NCBI RefSeq assembly: GCF_000378245.1 | Contig: NZ_KB899503.1 | Coordinates: forward strand, 62,001 to 126,000 | Direction of reading: 5' to 3' | From: Aromatoleum toluclasticum ATCC 700605 | GTDB taxonomy: Bacteria > Pseudomonadota > Gammaproteobacteria > Burkholderiales > Rhodocyclaceae | Length of the DNA stretch: 64,000 bases | Part shown: piece by piece, positions 45,660 to 54,290 of the stretch | Layout of the letters: each line of letters starts with the position of its first letter | How positions within the stretch are numbered: position 1 is the stretch's first letter | Program-made: the position numbers and the translations under genes | The notes under the pieces: model-generated | The model's input: the letters and a program-made list of their open reading frames with translations, nothing else | The model's database searches: none | Told to the model about the DNA's origin: nothing

Positions 45660-46580
45660 TCAGAACGCCGACAGGGGTTTCGACGCGATGCCGGGCGATT
45701 CCACGCCGTGGCGCAGCGTGTCCACCATGGCCGCGGCGATCTCGTCGGTCGAGCGCCGGCCTTCGCGATACCACACGTGCACCCAGTTCAGGAAACTCAG
45801 GAGCATCAGCCGCAGCAGGCTGCGGTCGGCACCGGGTGCGAGCGGCAAGTCCTCGATGAGCCCGCGGTAGACGTTCTCGTAGGCTTCGCGCATCGGGCGG
45901 ATCTTGGCGAAGAGTTCCGGGTTGCCCGTCATCGCGAGGCTGTGACCGGTGACGCGGTCGATATAGGTGCCGCTGGTGATCGCCGCGACGTGCACCTGGC
46001 AGACGCGGGTGAGTCGCTCCCACGGATCGCTCGCACCGGCCAGCGCGTCTGCGACGGCGGCCATCAGGCGCCGGAAGCCTTCCCGGTGCACAGCCAGATA
46101 GAGCTCTTCCTTCGACGCGAAATAATGGTAGATCGACCCGGGCAGGAGCCCGACCCGGCTGGCGATGTCGCGAATGGAAGTGCTGTCGTAGCCCTGCTCC
46201 GCGAAGAGCGCGGCCGCCGCATCGAGGATCACCTGACGGCGGTCGGGCGGCTCGCCGTCGGTCGCGGCGTCGGCGGAGACGAGCTGCGCAGCGAGCGCCC
46301 CGCGCGCCAACAATCCGCGCTGGGTATCGGTCAGCGCCGAGACGCCCTCGCTCGTCGATTGCGCGATCGCCCGCAAGCGTTTCACGGCAGTCTCGAGGCC
46401 GTGCTTCTGCCAGATGTAGCGCACCCCGGAGGGCGAAATCGCGAATCCGTCGCGCCGCAGCCGCGCCGAGACCGCGGCCTGGCCCAGCCCCGGCTCGTCG
46501 CGCGCGAGCCCAAGGATCGCAGCCTCGACGTCCGGGGCGCGACGCTCTTCTTCATGGCAGGCATCAAGGCTCATGCGCAT
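45660..46580 (-). CDS. TetR-family regulator with extra N-terminal helix-turn-helix
   Basis: About 306 residues, longer than normal TetR proteins (about 200). Residues about 15-70 form an additional helix-turn-helix of the integrase/transposase type (LGQAAVSARLRRDGFAISPS, GVRYIWQKHGL). The TetR domain begins near residue 115: ILDAAAALFAEQGYDSTSIR, VGLLPGSIYHYFASKEELY. The C-terminal part (about 175-300) is the ligand pocket. It lies between the two catabolic operons; TetR regulators here usually respond to acyl-CoA intermediates. Several start codons (46583, 46580, 46574) are possible and none has a good ribosome site. Confidence 0.85.
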   Translation of the reverse strand: MRMSLDACHEEERRAPDVEAAILGLARDEPGLGQAAVSARLRRDGFAISPSGVRYIWQKHGLETAVKRLRAIAQSTSEGVSALTDTQRGLLARGALAAQLVSADAATDGEPPDRRQVILDAAAALFAEQGYDSTSIRDIASRVGLLPGSIYHYFASKEELYLAVHREGFRRLMAAVADALAGASDPWERLTRVCQVHVAAITSGTYIDRVTGHSLAMTGNPELFAKIRPMREAYENVYRGLIEDLPLAPGADRSLLRLMLLSFLNWVHVWYREGRRSTDEIAAAMVDTLRHGVESPGIASKPLSAF

Positions 46581-46807
46581 CACTCAATTGATTGGATATC
46601 CATCATAGCCAAGCCGCCGTCGTGCCGGCAAACTGCTGCAGCGGCTTTCGGGGGCGGACAGTTTCGGACGCGGGACCGGCGAAGTCCGTGCCGAAGCCGA
46701 TTCCACCGGTAGAGACAAGATGTACTTTACACCCTAAAAAATACTGTATACAGTACACATCAACTCGAAAGCCGCCGCCAACAACGAACCATCAAAGGCT
46801 CCGGAAT
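46581..46807. promoter_or_regulatory. Divergent promoter region between TetR and GntR genes
   Basis: Plus strand: TTTACA (46726-46731) and TACAGT (46749-46754) are spaced by 17 bases and form a plausible sigma-70 promoter for the GntR operon. Two symmetric sites overlap it: TGTA-CTT-TACA (46721-46731) and TACTGTATACAGTA (46742-46755), centred about two helix turns apart. Near the TetR start, GGATATCC (about 46593-46600) with TGAT/ATCA flanks may be a separate TetR operator. Confidence 0.65.
46742..46755. promoter_or_regulatory. Perfect palindromic operator TACTGTATACAGTA
   Basis: A 14-base perfect palindrome overlapping the likely -10 box of the GntR-thiolase operon. Twelve of its bases plus flank (ATACTGTATACA) recur upstream of the minus-strand operon. 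GntR-family FCD regulators typically bind short TGTATACA-like palindromes, so the gene-proximal GntR protein is the best candidate ligand. Confidence 0.65.
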
Positions 46808-47491
46808 ATGGTTTCCACGCTTCAGCCCGTCGAACGCCCTCTTGCCCTCGGTGAACGGGTCTATCACACCTTGCGTGATCATCTGCGCAGCGGCCAGATC
46901 CTCGCCGGCCAACCGCTGCAGGAAGTCCAGCTCGCGGAAAAGCTCGGCGTCTCGCGGACTCCCGTGCGCGAAGCGCTGCGGCGCCTCGCGAGCGAAGGCC
47001 TGCTCGTGTCCGACAACCGCAGTTTCGTCGTGCCGGCGCTCACGCTGCAGGACGTCAACGACATCTACGAGATCCGCTTCCTCATCGAGCCGGCGGCGAT
47101 CCGTAGCATCGCACCGCTGACGCGCTCGTCCGAGCACCGCCGCGGCATCGAGGACGCGCTCGCGGCGATCGTCCGCGCACACAAGGCGGGCGACGCCGCA
47201 GGGTTCCGGGAGGCGACGATCTGCTTCCGCGCCGCGTGGCTCGCCGTGGTGCCGAATCCGCGGCTCGTGCGCATCGTCGAGCAGTACGCCGATCACATGC
47301 AGCGTATCCGCACGCTGACGCTCGACGATCCGGAGATCCGCACGATCGTGCTGCGCGGCTTGAACCGCATCTCGTCGGCACTGGCTGCGGGTGACGGCGA
47401 CACGGCTGCCACAGCCATGCTCGAACACCTCGTCGAGGCGAAGCGGGCGTTCATCGCCGCCGTCGGCCTCACCGAAGACGGCCAGGCCTGA
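46808..47491 (+). CDS. GntR-family (FCD) transcriptional regulator
   Basis: A 227-residue regulator. Winged helix at about 12-80: GERVYHTLRDHLRSGQILAG, LQEVQLAEKLGVSRTPVREA, LRRLASEGLL. The FCD effector domain (about 95-215) keeps the Asn-Pro and final His regions (NPRLVRIVEQYADH, LEHLVEAKRAF) but the usual Phe-His metal motif reads CFRAAW, so a metal ligand seems lost. It is the first gene of the plus-strand catabolic operon and probably its repressor, released by indoleacetate or a CoA derivative (inferred). Confidence 0.9.
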   Translation: MVSTLQPVERPLALGERVYHTLRDHLRSGQILAGQPLQEVQLAEKLGVSRTPVREALRRLASEGLLVSDNRSFVVPALTLQDVNDIYEIRFLIEPAAIRSIAPLTRSSEHRRGIEDALAAIVRAHKAGDAAGFREATICFRAAWLAVVPNPRLVRIVEQYADHMQRIRTLTLDDPEIRTIVLRGLNRISSALAAGDGDTAATAMLEHLVEAKRAFIAAVGLTEDGQA

Positions 47492-47546
47492 CCCGGGCAT
47501 TCGACTGCCCGTGCGCTAGAAGAACAAATACCGGAGACCGCAGACG

Positions 47547-48755
47547 ATGACACGCTACACGGCCGAAATTCCGTACGGCGCCTACTGGAGCACGCCCTTC
47601 GCGCGCTGGCAGGGCAGTTTCGCGTCGCTGCACAGCGTGCGCTTCGCCGCGCACGTCGCGCGCAACGAACTCGCGAAGCGGAACATCGACCCGCAGTCGA
47701 TAGACTACGGCGTGCTCGGCTTCTCCGTGCCGCAGCAGCAAGCCTTCTACGGCCTGCCCTGGCTCGCCGGTCTGGTCGGTGCGACGCGCGCCGGGGGGCC
47801 GACGATGATGCAGGCCTGCGCGACCGGCGTTCGGACGCTCCTCGCCGCGGCGCAGGAGATCGAAGCCGGTCTCGCCGAGGTCGCGCTGGCGGTCAATTGC
47901 GATCGCACCTCGAACGGCCCGCATCTCTACTATCCGAATCCGAAAGGCCCCGGCGGCACCGGCGCGTCCGAGAACTGGGTCATGGACAACTTCGGCTGCG
48001 ACCCGCTGGGCGGACATTCGATGTTGCAGACGGCGGAGAACGTCGCGGCAAAGCACGGTGTCAGCACGGCCCGGCAGCACGAACTGGTGCTGCGGCGCGA
48101 GGCGCAATACGCCGATGCGCTGAAGGACGACTCGGCCTTCCTGCGACGTTTCATGACGCTGCCGTTCGACGTGCCGAGCGCGGACTTCCGCAAGAGCGCG
48201 GGTTCGCTCGACGGCGATGAAGGGGTGTCCCGATCGACGGCCGAGGGCCTCGCAAAACTGAAGCCGGCGATGGAAGGCGGCACGGTAACGTACGGCGCCC
48301 AGACGCACCCGGCCGATGGCAATGCGGCGATCCTGGTAACAACGCCCGAGCGCGCGAAGGAGCTGTCGCGCGACCCGTCCATCGCGGTGCGCCTGCATGG
48401 TTTCGGCCTGGCGCGCACCGCACTCGCCCACATGCCCGAAGCGATGATCCCGGCTGCGCGGCGAGCGCTAGATCAGGCTGGCCGCGGCATCGCCGACATG
48501 ACCGCGATCAAGACCCATAACCCGTTCGCGGTAAACGATATCGTCTTCGCCCGCGAGACCGGTGCAGATCTCGACCGCATGAACAACTACGGCTGCTCGC
48601 TGGTGTGGGGCCATCCGCAGGCGCCGATGGGCACACGCGCGATCATCGAGCTCGTCGAGGAGTTGACGTTGCGCGGCGGTGGCTTCGGGCTTTTCACCGG
48701 CTGCGCGGCGGGTGACACGGCGATGGCGGTGGTCGTCGAGGTCGGCGACCGGTAA
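47547..48755 (+). CDS. Thiolase family protein (acyl-CoA acetyltransferase)
   Basis: A 402-residue thiolase. The acylated Cys is in MMQACATGVRTL (about 90), the second Cys in LFTGCAAGDTAMA, and the His of the GHP motif in LVWGHPQAPMGTR; the NEAF box reads HNPFA, as in some thiolases with HDAF-type boxes. It would cleave the 3-oxo-(2-aminophenyl)propionyl-CoA intermediate to 2-aminobenzoyl-CoA and acetyl-CoA. It follows the GntR gene by 55 bases. By gene order this would be IaaA of Aromatoleum, which I cannot confirm. Confidence 0.88.
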   Translation: MTRYTAEIPYGAYWSTPFARWQGSFASLHSVRFAAHVARNELAKRNIDPQSIDYGVLGFSVPQQQAFYGLPWLAGLVGATRAGGPTMMQACATGVRTLLAAAQEIEAGLAEVALAVNCDRTSNGPHLYYPNPKGPGGTGASENWVMDNFGCDPLGGHSMLQTAENVAAKHGVSTARQHELVLRREAQYADALKDDSAFLRRFMTLPFDVPSADFRKSAGSLDGDEGVSRSTAEGLAKLKPAMEGGTVTYGAQTHPADGNAAILVTTPERAKELSRDPSIAVRLHGFGLARTALAHMPEAMIPAARRALDQAGRGIADMTAIKTHNPFAVNDIVFARETGADLDRMNNYGCSLVWGHPQAPMGTRAIIELVEELTLRGGGFGLFTGCAAGDTAMAVVVEVGDR

Positions 48756-48823
48756 GCGTTGCAGGCGCGCGGCCCCCGTCGAAGGGATAAGCGGCGCAAG
48801 GCAGTACAGGACTACGCACCACC

Positions 48824-48915
48824 TCTCCCCCTGGGGAGAAACGAGAGGCGCAAAAGCGCCCGGAGCAGCATCCCCAACCGGATTCGAACGAGTCAGAAGA
48901 GGCGCGCAAAGCGCC
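48824..48915. repeat. REP-like hairpin cluster in the thiolase-ligase gap
   Basis: Three small perfect inverted repeats: TCTCCCC-CT-GGGGAGA (48824-48839), GGCGC-AAAA-GCGCC (48847-48860) and GGCGC-GCAAA-GCGCC (48901-48915). The second and third share the frame GAGGCGC...AAAGCGCCC. This is the only long gap (188 bases) in the first part of the operon. The hairpins may adjust the relative amounts of upstream and downstream message. Confidence 0.6.
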
Positions 48916-48943
48916 CATGACCGAACTTGGAGGAGGAGTGGGG

Positions 48944-50476
48944 ATGGACCTGTCCGAATGGATCGTCCGTCACGCCGGGCTCGCGCCCGACAAGACGGCA
49001 ATCCGCTTTCCGGAGCGCGACCTCACGTACGCGGCGTTCGCCGCGGACATCGAGCGGCTCGCGTCGGCGCTGCATGCGTCGGGCGTGGAGCGCGGCGCCT
49101 GCGTCGCGTTTCTCGGCTACAACCGGCCCGAGACGCTCGCGGCGCTGTTCGCCTGTGCACGTCTGGGCGCGCTGTTCCTGCCGCTGAACTGGCGGCTCGC
49201 GGGGCCCGAGCACCGGCAACTGCTCGCCGACTGCCCGCCCACGGTGCTGCTCGTCGAGCCGCGCTTCGTCGAACAGATCGACGCCTTCCGGGATGAGCTC
49301 GCGGGCGTGACGCTGGTCGTATTCGGCGCGCCACCGGCGGGCTGGATCGCCTTCGACGACCTGATGCGGCGCGGCGGCCTGCCCGTGGCGCGCGACCCGC
49401 GGGTCGGGCCCGGCACGCCGCTGCTGATCTGCTACACCTCGGGCACGACGGGCAAGGCCAAGGGCGCACTGCTGACCCAGGACGCGCTGGCGTGGAACGC
49501 CGCGAACAGCGTCGACCTGCATGAATTCACGGGCGGCGACCGCATCCTGACGACGTTGCCGCTGTTCCACGTCGGGGGGCTCAACAACCAGACGACCCCT
49601 GCCCTGTCGCTGGGCTGTACGGTCGTGCTGCATCCGAAATTCGACGTCGACGCGAGCTTCGACGCGATCGAGCGCGAACACATCACGCTGACCGTCCTTG
49701 TGCCGGCCCAGATCGAGGCGATGTTGGCGCACCCGCGCTGGGCGAAGGCCGATCTGTCCAGCCTGAGGATGATCACGACGGGCTCGACGATCGTGCCCGA
49801 CCGGCTGATCCGCGCCGTGCACGAGCGCGGCATCCCCCTCGTGCAGATCTACGGCTCGACCGAAACCTGCCCGATCGCGGCCTATGTGAAGGCTGCCGAC
49901 GCGCGGACCCACGCGGGCGCGGCTGGACGGGCGGCACTCCATTGCAGCGTGCGCGTCGCCGGCGACGGCGGTGCCGACGCGAAAGCGGGGACCAGCGGTG
50001 AAATCCTGGTGTGCGGCCCGAACGTGATGACGGGCTACCTGAACAACCCACAGGCCAGCGCCGCCGCGCTCAAGGACGGCTGGTTCCACACCGGCGACAT
50101 GGGGCACTTCGATGCCGAGGGCTGGCTCTGGGTCGATGGTCGCAAGAAGGAAATGATCATCTCCGGCGGCGAGAACATCTATCCGGCCGAGATCGAGAAC
50201 CTTCTCGCCGAATCCTCCGACATCGCCGAAGTTGCGGTTGTCGGCCGCCCCGACGAGCGCTGGGGCGAATGCGTCGTCGCGGTCGTCGTCAGGCACGAAG
50301 GTTCGGCTCTGGACGCCAGCGGGGTGCTGAAACTCCTCGACGGCCGCATCGCCCGCTACAAGCTGCCGAAGGAAGTGTTGTTCGTCGACGAACTCCCGCG
50401 CACCGCGCTGGGCAAGGTCCGCAAGGACGACGTGCGCCGGCTGGTCGCGCGCAAAACGTTCATGGAGCACATCTGA
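48944..50476 (+). CDS. iaaB: Acyl-CoA ligase (AMP-forming), probable indoleacetate-CoA ligase
   Basis: A 510-residue adenylate-forming enzyme: P-loop CYTSGTTGKAKG (about 163), YGSTET (about 303), the Trp-Phe-His-Thr-Gly-Asp block GWFHTGDMGHFDAEGWLW, hinge region GRKKEMIISGGENIYPAEIE and the C-terminal catalytic Lys in RTALGKVRKDD. It forms the CoA ester of an aromatic acid with ATP. The gene order around it matches IaaB of Aromatoleum, a ligase for indoleacetate. The ATG at 48944 has a strong GGAGGAGG site upstream; an ATG nine codons earlier is less likely. Confidence 0.85.
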   Translation: MDLSEWIVRHAGLAPDKTAIRFPERDLTYAAFAADIERLASALHASGVERGACVAFLGYNRPETLAALFACARLGALFLPLNWRLAGPEHRQLLADCPPTVLLVEPRFVEQIDAFRDELAGVTLVVFGAPPAGWIAFDDLMRRGGLPVARDPRVGPGTPLLICYTSGTTGKAKGALLTQDALAWNAANSVDLHEFTGGDRILTTLPLFHVGGLNNQTTPALSLGCTVVLHPKFDVDASFDAIEREHITLTVLVPAQIEAMLAHPRWAKADLSSLRMITTGSTIVPDRLIRAVHERGIPLVQIYGSTETCPIAAYVKAADARTHAGAAGRAALHCSVRVAGDGGADAKAGTSGEILVCGPNVMTGYLNNPQASAAALKDGWFHTGDMGHFDAEGWLWVDGRKKEMIISGGENIYPAEIENLLAESSDIAEVAVVGRPDERWGECVVAVVVRHEGSALDASGVLKLLDGRIARYKLPKEVLFVDELPRTALGKVRKDDVRRLVARKTFMEHI

Positions 50477-52596
50477 TGACATTGAAGATCGGAATCGACG
50501 TCGGGGGCACCTTCACCGACTTCGTCGTCACGCGCGACGGCGCCGAGCCGGCGATATTCAAGACCCTGTCGACGCCGGCGGACCCGTCGATCGCTGTCGT
50601 CAACGGGCTCGCCGATATCGCCGCGAGCCTGGAGCTGTCGCTCGAAACCCTGGCGCGCCGCATCGACACCATCGTGCACGGCACGACCGTGACGACCAAC
50701 GCGACGCTGACGGGCACCGGCGCGAAGACAGGCCTGCTGACGACCGAGGGCGTGCGCGACGCGCTCGAGATGCGCCGCGGCGTGCGCGAGGAGCAGTACA
50801 ACAATCGCTACACGAACGTGAAGCCTCTGGTGCCGCGTTACCTGCGCGCGGGGATTCCGGGGCGGCTCGACCGCGACGGTATCGAATCCGCAGCGCTCGA
50901 CCTCGCCGCGGTGCGCGACGCGATCGCCCTCTTCCGGGCGGAAGGCGTGCAGGCGGTGTCGATCTGCTTCATGAACTCGTTCGCGAACCCGGCGCACGAA
51001 CAGGCCGCGGCCGAACTGGTGCGCCGCGAGCTGCCCGGCGCCTACCTGTCGGTGTCGACGGACCTCCTGCCGTCGATCCGCTTCTACGAGCGCGTCAGCA
51101 CGACGGCGCTGAATTCCTACGTCGGCCCGAAACTGAACCACTACCTCGACCAGCTCGTCGGCCGGCTGAAAGGCATCGGCTTCGACGGACTGCTGCTGAT
51201 CATGCAGTCCAACGGCGGCGTGATCTCGCCGCAGCTCGCGCGCGAGAAGGCCGCGCTGACGCTGCTCTCGGGCCCGGCCGGCGGCCCCGGCGCCGGGCTG
51301 CATTACGTGCGCGTGCATGGCCAGAACAAGTGCATCGTCACCGACATGGGCGGCACGAGCTTCGAGGCCTCGGTCGCGGTCGATGCGCCGATGATCAAGA
51401 ACGACGGCGAGATCGCGCGCCACAAGATCGCACTGCCGATGCTCGACATCCACACCATCGGCGCCGGCGGCGGCTCGATCGGCTGGCTCGACGAAGGCGG
51501 CCTGCTGCGCATGGGGCCGCAGAGCGCCGGCGCGGACCCCGGCCCGGCGTGCTACGGCAAGGGCGGCAAGCTGCCGGCGACGACCGACGCGAACGTCGTG
51601 CTGGGCTACCTGGATCCGGAGTTCTTCGCCGGCGGCAGGATGAAGCTCGATGTCGCCGCCGCGCGCGCTGCGATCCTTGAACACATCGCGCAGCCGATGG
51701 GACTTTCCGTCGAGGACGCCGCGGCGGGCATGTACCGCGTCGCGTGCAACAACATGGCGCAGGGCGTGCGGGAAGTGACGATCAAGCGCGGCTTCGACCC
51801 GCGCGAGTTCCCCTTCATCCCGGCCGGTGGCGCGGGGCCGATCCACTCGTGCCTGATCTGCGAGGAGCTGGAAATCCCCTTGCAGATCGTGCCGCGCGAG
51901 TCCTCGGTGCTGTGCGCGTTCGGCATGCTGATGAGCGAGTTGAAGCACGACTTCGTGCGCACCTTCGTATCGCGGCTCGAAGGGCTCGACTGGGCGAAAC
52001 TCGGCGCGATCGTCGACGAGATGTCGCGCGAGGGCGCGCGCCAGCTCGACGAGGAACGTATCCCCGCAGCGCGGCGCCGCGACGACGTGAAGCTCGACTG
52101 CCGCTACATCCGGCAGTACCACGAGGTCTCCTTCGCCGTGCCGCGCAGCCTGATCGACGCGGGCGACACGCCTGCCATCGCACGCGCCTTCCACGCCGAG
52201 CACAACCGCTTGTACGGCTATTCGCTGGAAGCCGAGAACACGCCGATCGAGATCATCAACGTGCGCGTGCAGGCGATCGGCCTCACCGACAAGCCGGTCG
52301 CGCGGCACGAGGAGTGGGCGGGCGAGGACGCGGCGCACGCGTTGAAGGGCAAACGCGCCGTCTATATCCCCGAGACGAAGAAATTCCGCGAAGTGCCCGT
52401 CTATGACGGCCACAGGATGCGCCACGGCAACCGCATCGACGGCCCGGCGATGATCGAGCAGGAGACGACGGCGATCTTCGTGTCGGCGTCGTTCGATTGC
52501 GTCGTCGATGCGCTCGGCTCGTTCGCGCTGTACCGCAAGGGGCGCGAGGACCTCGTCGCAACATGCATCCCGGAGAAGAAGGAGGCGCTGGCATGA
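50476..52596 (+). CDS. iaaC: Hydantoinase/oxoprolinase-type subunit A, ATP-dependent lactam hydrolase
   Basis: A 706-residue HyuA-type protein. The N-terminal half holds ATP-binding actin-like motifs IGIDVGGTFTDFVV (about 4-17), HGTTVTTNA and, later, IVTDMGGTSFEASV and IGAGGGSIGWLD. The C-terminal part (about 520-690) is the acetone/acetophenone carboxylase-like extension. With the B subunit next door it would open the lactam ring of oxindoleacetate (free or CoA ester) with ATP and water. Start overlaps the ligase stop (TGATG). Assignment to IaaC rests on remembered gene order. Confidence 0.85.
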   Translation: MTLKIGIDVGGTFTDFVVTRDGAEPAIFKTLSTPADPSIAVVNGLADIAASLELSLETLARRIDTIVHGTTVTTNATLTGTGAKTGLLTTEGVRDALEMRRGVREEQYNNRYTNVKPLVPRYLRAGIPGRLDRDGIESAALDLAAVRDAIALFRAEGVQAVSICFMNSFANPAHEQAAAELVRRELPGAYLSVSTDLLPSIRFYERVSTTALNSYVGPKLNHYLDQLVGRLKGIGFDGLLLIMQSNGGVISPQLAREKAALTLLSGPAGGPGAGLHYVRVHGQNKCIVTDMGGTSFEASVAVDAPMIKNDGEIARHKIALPMLDIHTIGAGGGSIGWLDEGGLLRMGPQSAGADPGPACYGKGGKLPATTDANVVLGYLDPEFFAGGRMKLDVAAARAAILEHIAQPMGLSVEDAAAGMYRVACNNMAQGVREVTIKRGFDPREFPFIPAGGAGPIHSCLICEELEIPLQIVPRESSVLCAFGMLMSELKHDFVRTFVSRLEGLDWAKLGAIVDEMSREGARQLDEERIPAARRRDDVKLDCRYIRQYHEVSFAVPRSLIDAGDTPAIARAFHAEHNRLYGYSLEAENTPIEIINVRVQAIGLTDKPVARHEEWAGEDAAHALKGKRAVYIPETKKFREVPVYDGHRMRHGNRIDGPAMIEQETTAIFVSASFDCVVDALGSFALYRKGREDLVATCIPEKKEALA

Positions 52597-54290
52597 GCAA
52601 CGAGAAGATCGACCCCATCCTGCTGTCCGTCTACGCGCGGACCTTCCGCTCGATCACGGACGAGATGAGCATCTCGATGGAGCAGACGACGCGCTCGCCG
52701 ATCCTGTGCGAGGCGAAGGATTACGTCACGGGCCTGTACGACGGCGACGGCAACATGCTGGAACAGACCGAGAACCTGCCGATCCTCGCCTTCTCGCTCG
52801 CGCCGGTGTGCAAGTACATCAAGGAATACTTCGGCGACGACATCCACCCGGGCGACGTGATCTTCCACAACGACGTGTTCAGCCTGGGCAACCAGAACAA
52901 CGACGTCGCGGTGTTCAAGCCGGTGTTCTTCGAGGGACGGCTGGTCGCCTGGACGGCGGTCAAGGGCCACCAGGCCGACATCGGCGGCAACGTTGCGGGC
53001 GGCTACAACCCGAACGCGGTCGAGGTGTGGCAGGAGGCGCTGCGCATCCCGCCGGTGAAGGTCGTCGACAAGGGCAAGCTCAGGAAGGACGTGTGGAACC
53101 TGATCTTCGCGAACGTGCGGCTCGACATCGTGCAGCACGACATGAAGGCCGAGATGGGCGCCTGCACTGTCGGCGAGCGACGTTTCCTCGAGCTGATCGC
53201 GAAATACGGCGTCGGGAGCTACGAGTCGCACAAGCAGGCGCTGTTCGACGCGACGCGCCGGATGATGGAAGCCGAGATCGCGAAGATCCCGAACGGCCGC
53301 TACTCCGGCGAAGGCAAGGTGTTCTACGACGGCCGCCACGTCGGCTCGGAATTCACGATCCGCGTCGATATCGAGGTCGAGGACCGCGCGATCCGCTTCG
53401 ACTACTCCCGCACCGACGCGCAGACCAACGGCTTCGTGAACGGCACCTTCACGTCGAGCGCGTCGGCGACGATCCTGACGCTGCTGCAGATGGTGAACCC
53501 CGACATCCCGCATAACGAGGGCATGGTGCAGCCGATCGAGATTGTGATTCCGGAAGGCACGATCCTGAACGCGGCCTACCCGAAGGCCACGACTTTCGGC
53601 AATCACCTGTGCCCGCCGAATGCCGACGCCATCCAGCGCGCGCTCGCGCCGGTGATGCCCGAGCGCGTGACCGCGGGCTGGAACAACCTGCTCGCGAGCC
53701 TCACGACCGGCATCGATCCGAAGACCAACGAGAAATACGTCGACATCGGCTTCATGGGCCTGAAGGGCGGCTCGGGCGCGATGCTCGGCACCGATGGCTA
53801 CGATCACATCGGCATGATCGACGCGTCCGGCGGCGTGCTCGACCAGGACTACGAGATGTTCGAGCAGCAGACGCCGCACCGCCTGATCCGCCACGAACTA
53901 CTGGCCGACTCGGCCGGCGCCGGCGAATGGCGCGGCGGGCTCGGCGTCGAGACGATCTTCGAGATCGGCTCCAACGACACGCAGCTCGTGACCTTCGGCG
54001 ACGGTGACTTCGAGCCGGCCTTCGGGCTCTTCGGCGGCGGCGAGGGCGGGCTCAACTTCATCCGCCTGCACTACCCCGACGGCCAGACCGTCGTGCCGAA
54101 GAACAAGGACCTGATCACCGGCGTACCGAAAGGCACGATCTACCATCAGGTCGCGAGCGGCGGCGGTGGCTATGGCGATCCGAAGCGGCGCGACCGCAAG
54201 CTGCTCGCCGAGGAGATCCGCAACGGCGTGATCTCGGAGCAGGCGGCTCGCGAGAAGTACGGCTATGAGCCCGAGCAGGTGGCCGGATGA
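52593..54290 (+). CDS. iaaE: Hydantoinase/oxoprolinase-type subunit B
   Basis: A 565-residue HyuB-type protein: TFRSITDEMSISMEQTTRSP at the N-terminus, GDVIFHNDVFSLGNQNNDVA, WTAVKGHQADIGGNVAGGYN with metal-binding His/Asp residues, and the C-terminal VASGGGGYGDPKRRD block. It is the partner of the A subunit in ATP-dependent opening of the oxindole lactam. ATGA overlap with the gene before and after; GGAGG precedes the start. No third small (gamma) subunit as in acetone carboxylase is present, which argues for a hydrolase rather than a carboxylase. Confidence 0.85.
   Translation: MSNEKIDPILLSVYARTFRSITDEMSISMEQTTRSPILCEAKDYVTGLYDGDGNMLEQTENLPILAFSLAPVCKYIKEYFGDDIHPGDVIFHNDVFSLGNQNNDVAVFKPVFFEGRLVAWTAVKGHQADIGGNVAGGYNPNAVEVWQEALRIPPVKVVDKGKLRKDVWNLIFANVRLDIVQHDMKAEMGACTVGERRFLELIAKYGVGSYESHKQALFDATRRMMEAEIAKIPNGRYSGEGKVFYDGRHVGSEFTIRVDIEVEDRAIRFDYSRTDAQTNGFVNGTFTSSASATILTLLQMVNPDIPHNEGMVQPIEIVIPEGTILNAAYPKATTFGNHLCPPNADAIQRALAPVMPERVTAGWNNLLASLTTGIDPKTNEKYVDIGFMGLKGGSGAMLGTDGYDHIGMIDASGGVLDQDYEMFEQQTPHRLIRHELLADSAGAGEWRGGLGVETIFEIGSNDTQLVTFGDGDFEPAFGLFGGGEGGLNFIRLHYPDGQTVVPKNKDLITGVPKGTIYHQVASGGGGYGDPKRRDRKLLAEEIRNGVISEQAAREKYGYEPEQVAG

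Noticed and set aside
50356-52425. Minus-strand open frame opposite the hydantoinase A subunit
   Set aside because: Antisense shadow; the plus strand encodes a clear HyuA-type protein with conserved ATP motifs.
50476-54290. Acetone or acetophenone carboxylase
   Set aside because: Related subunits, but the small gamma subunit is absent and the surrounding mutase, molybdenum hydroxylase and decarboxylating dehydrogenase fit lactam opening better.
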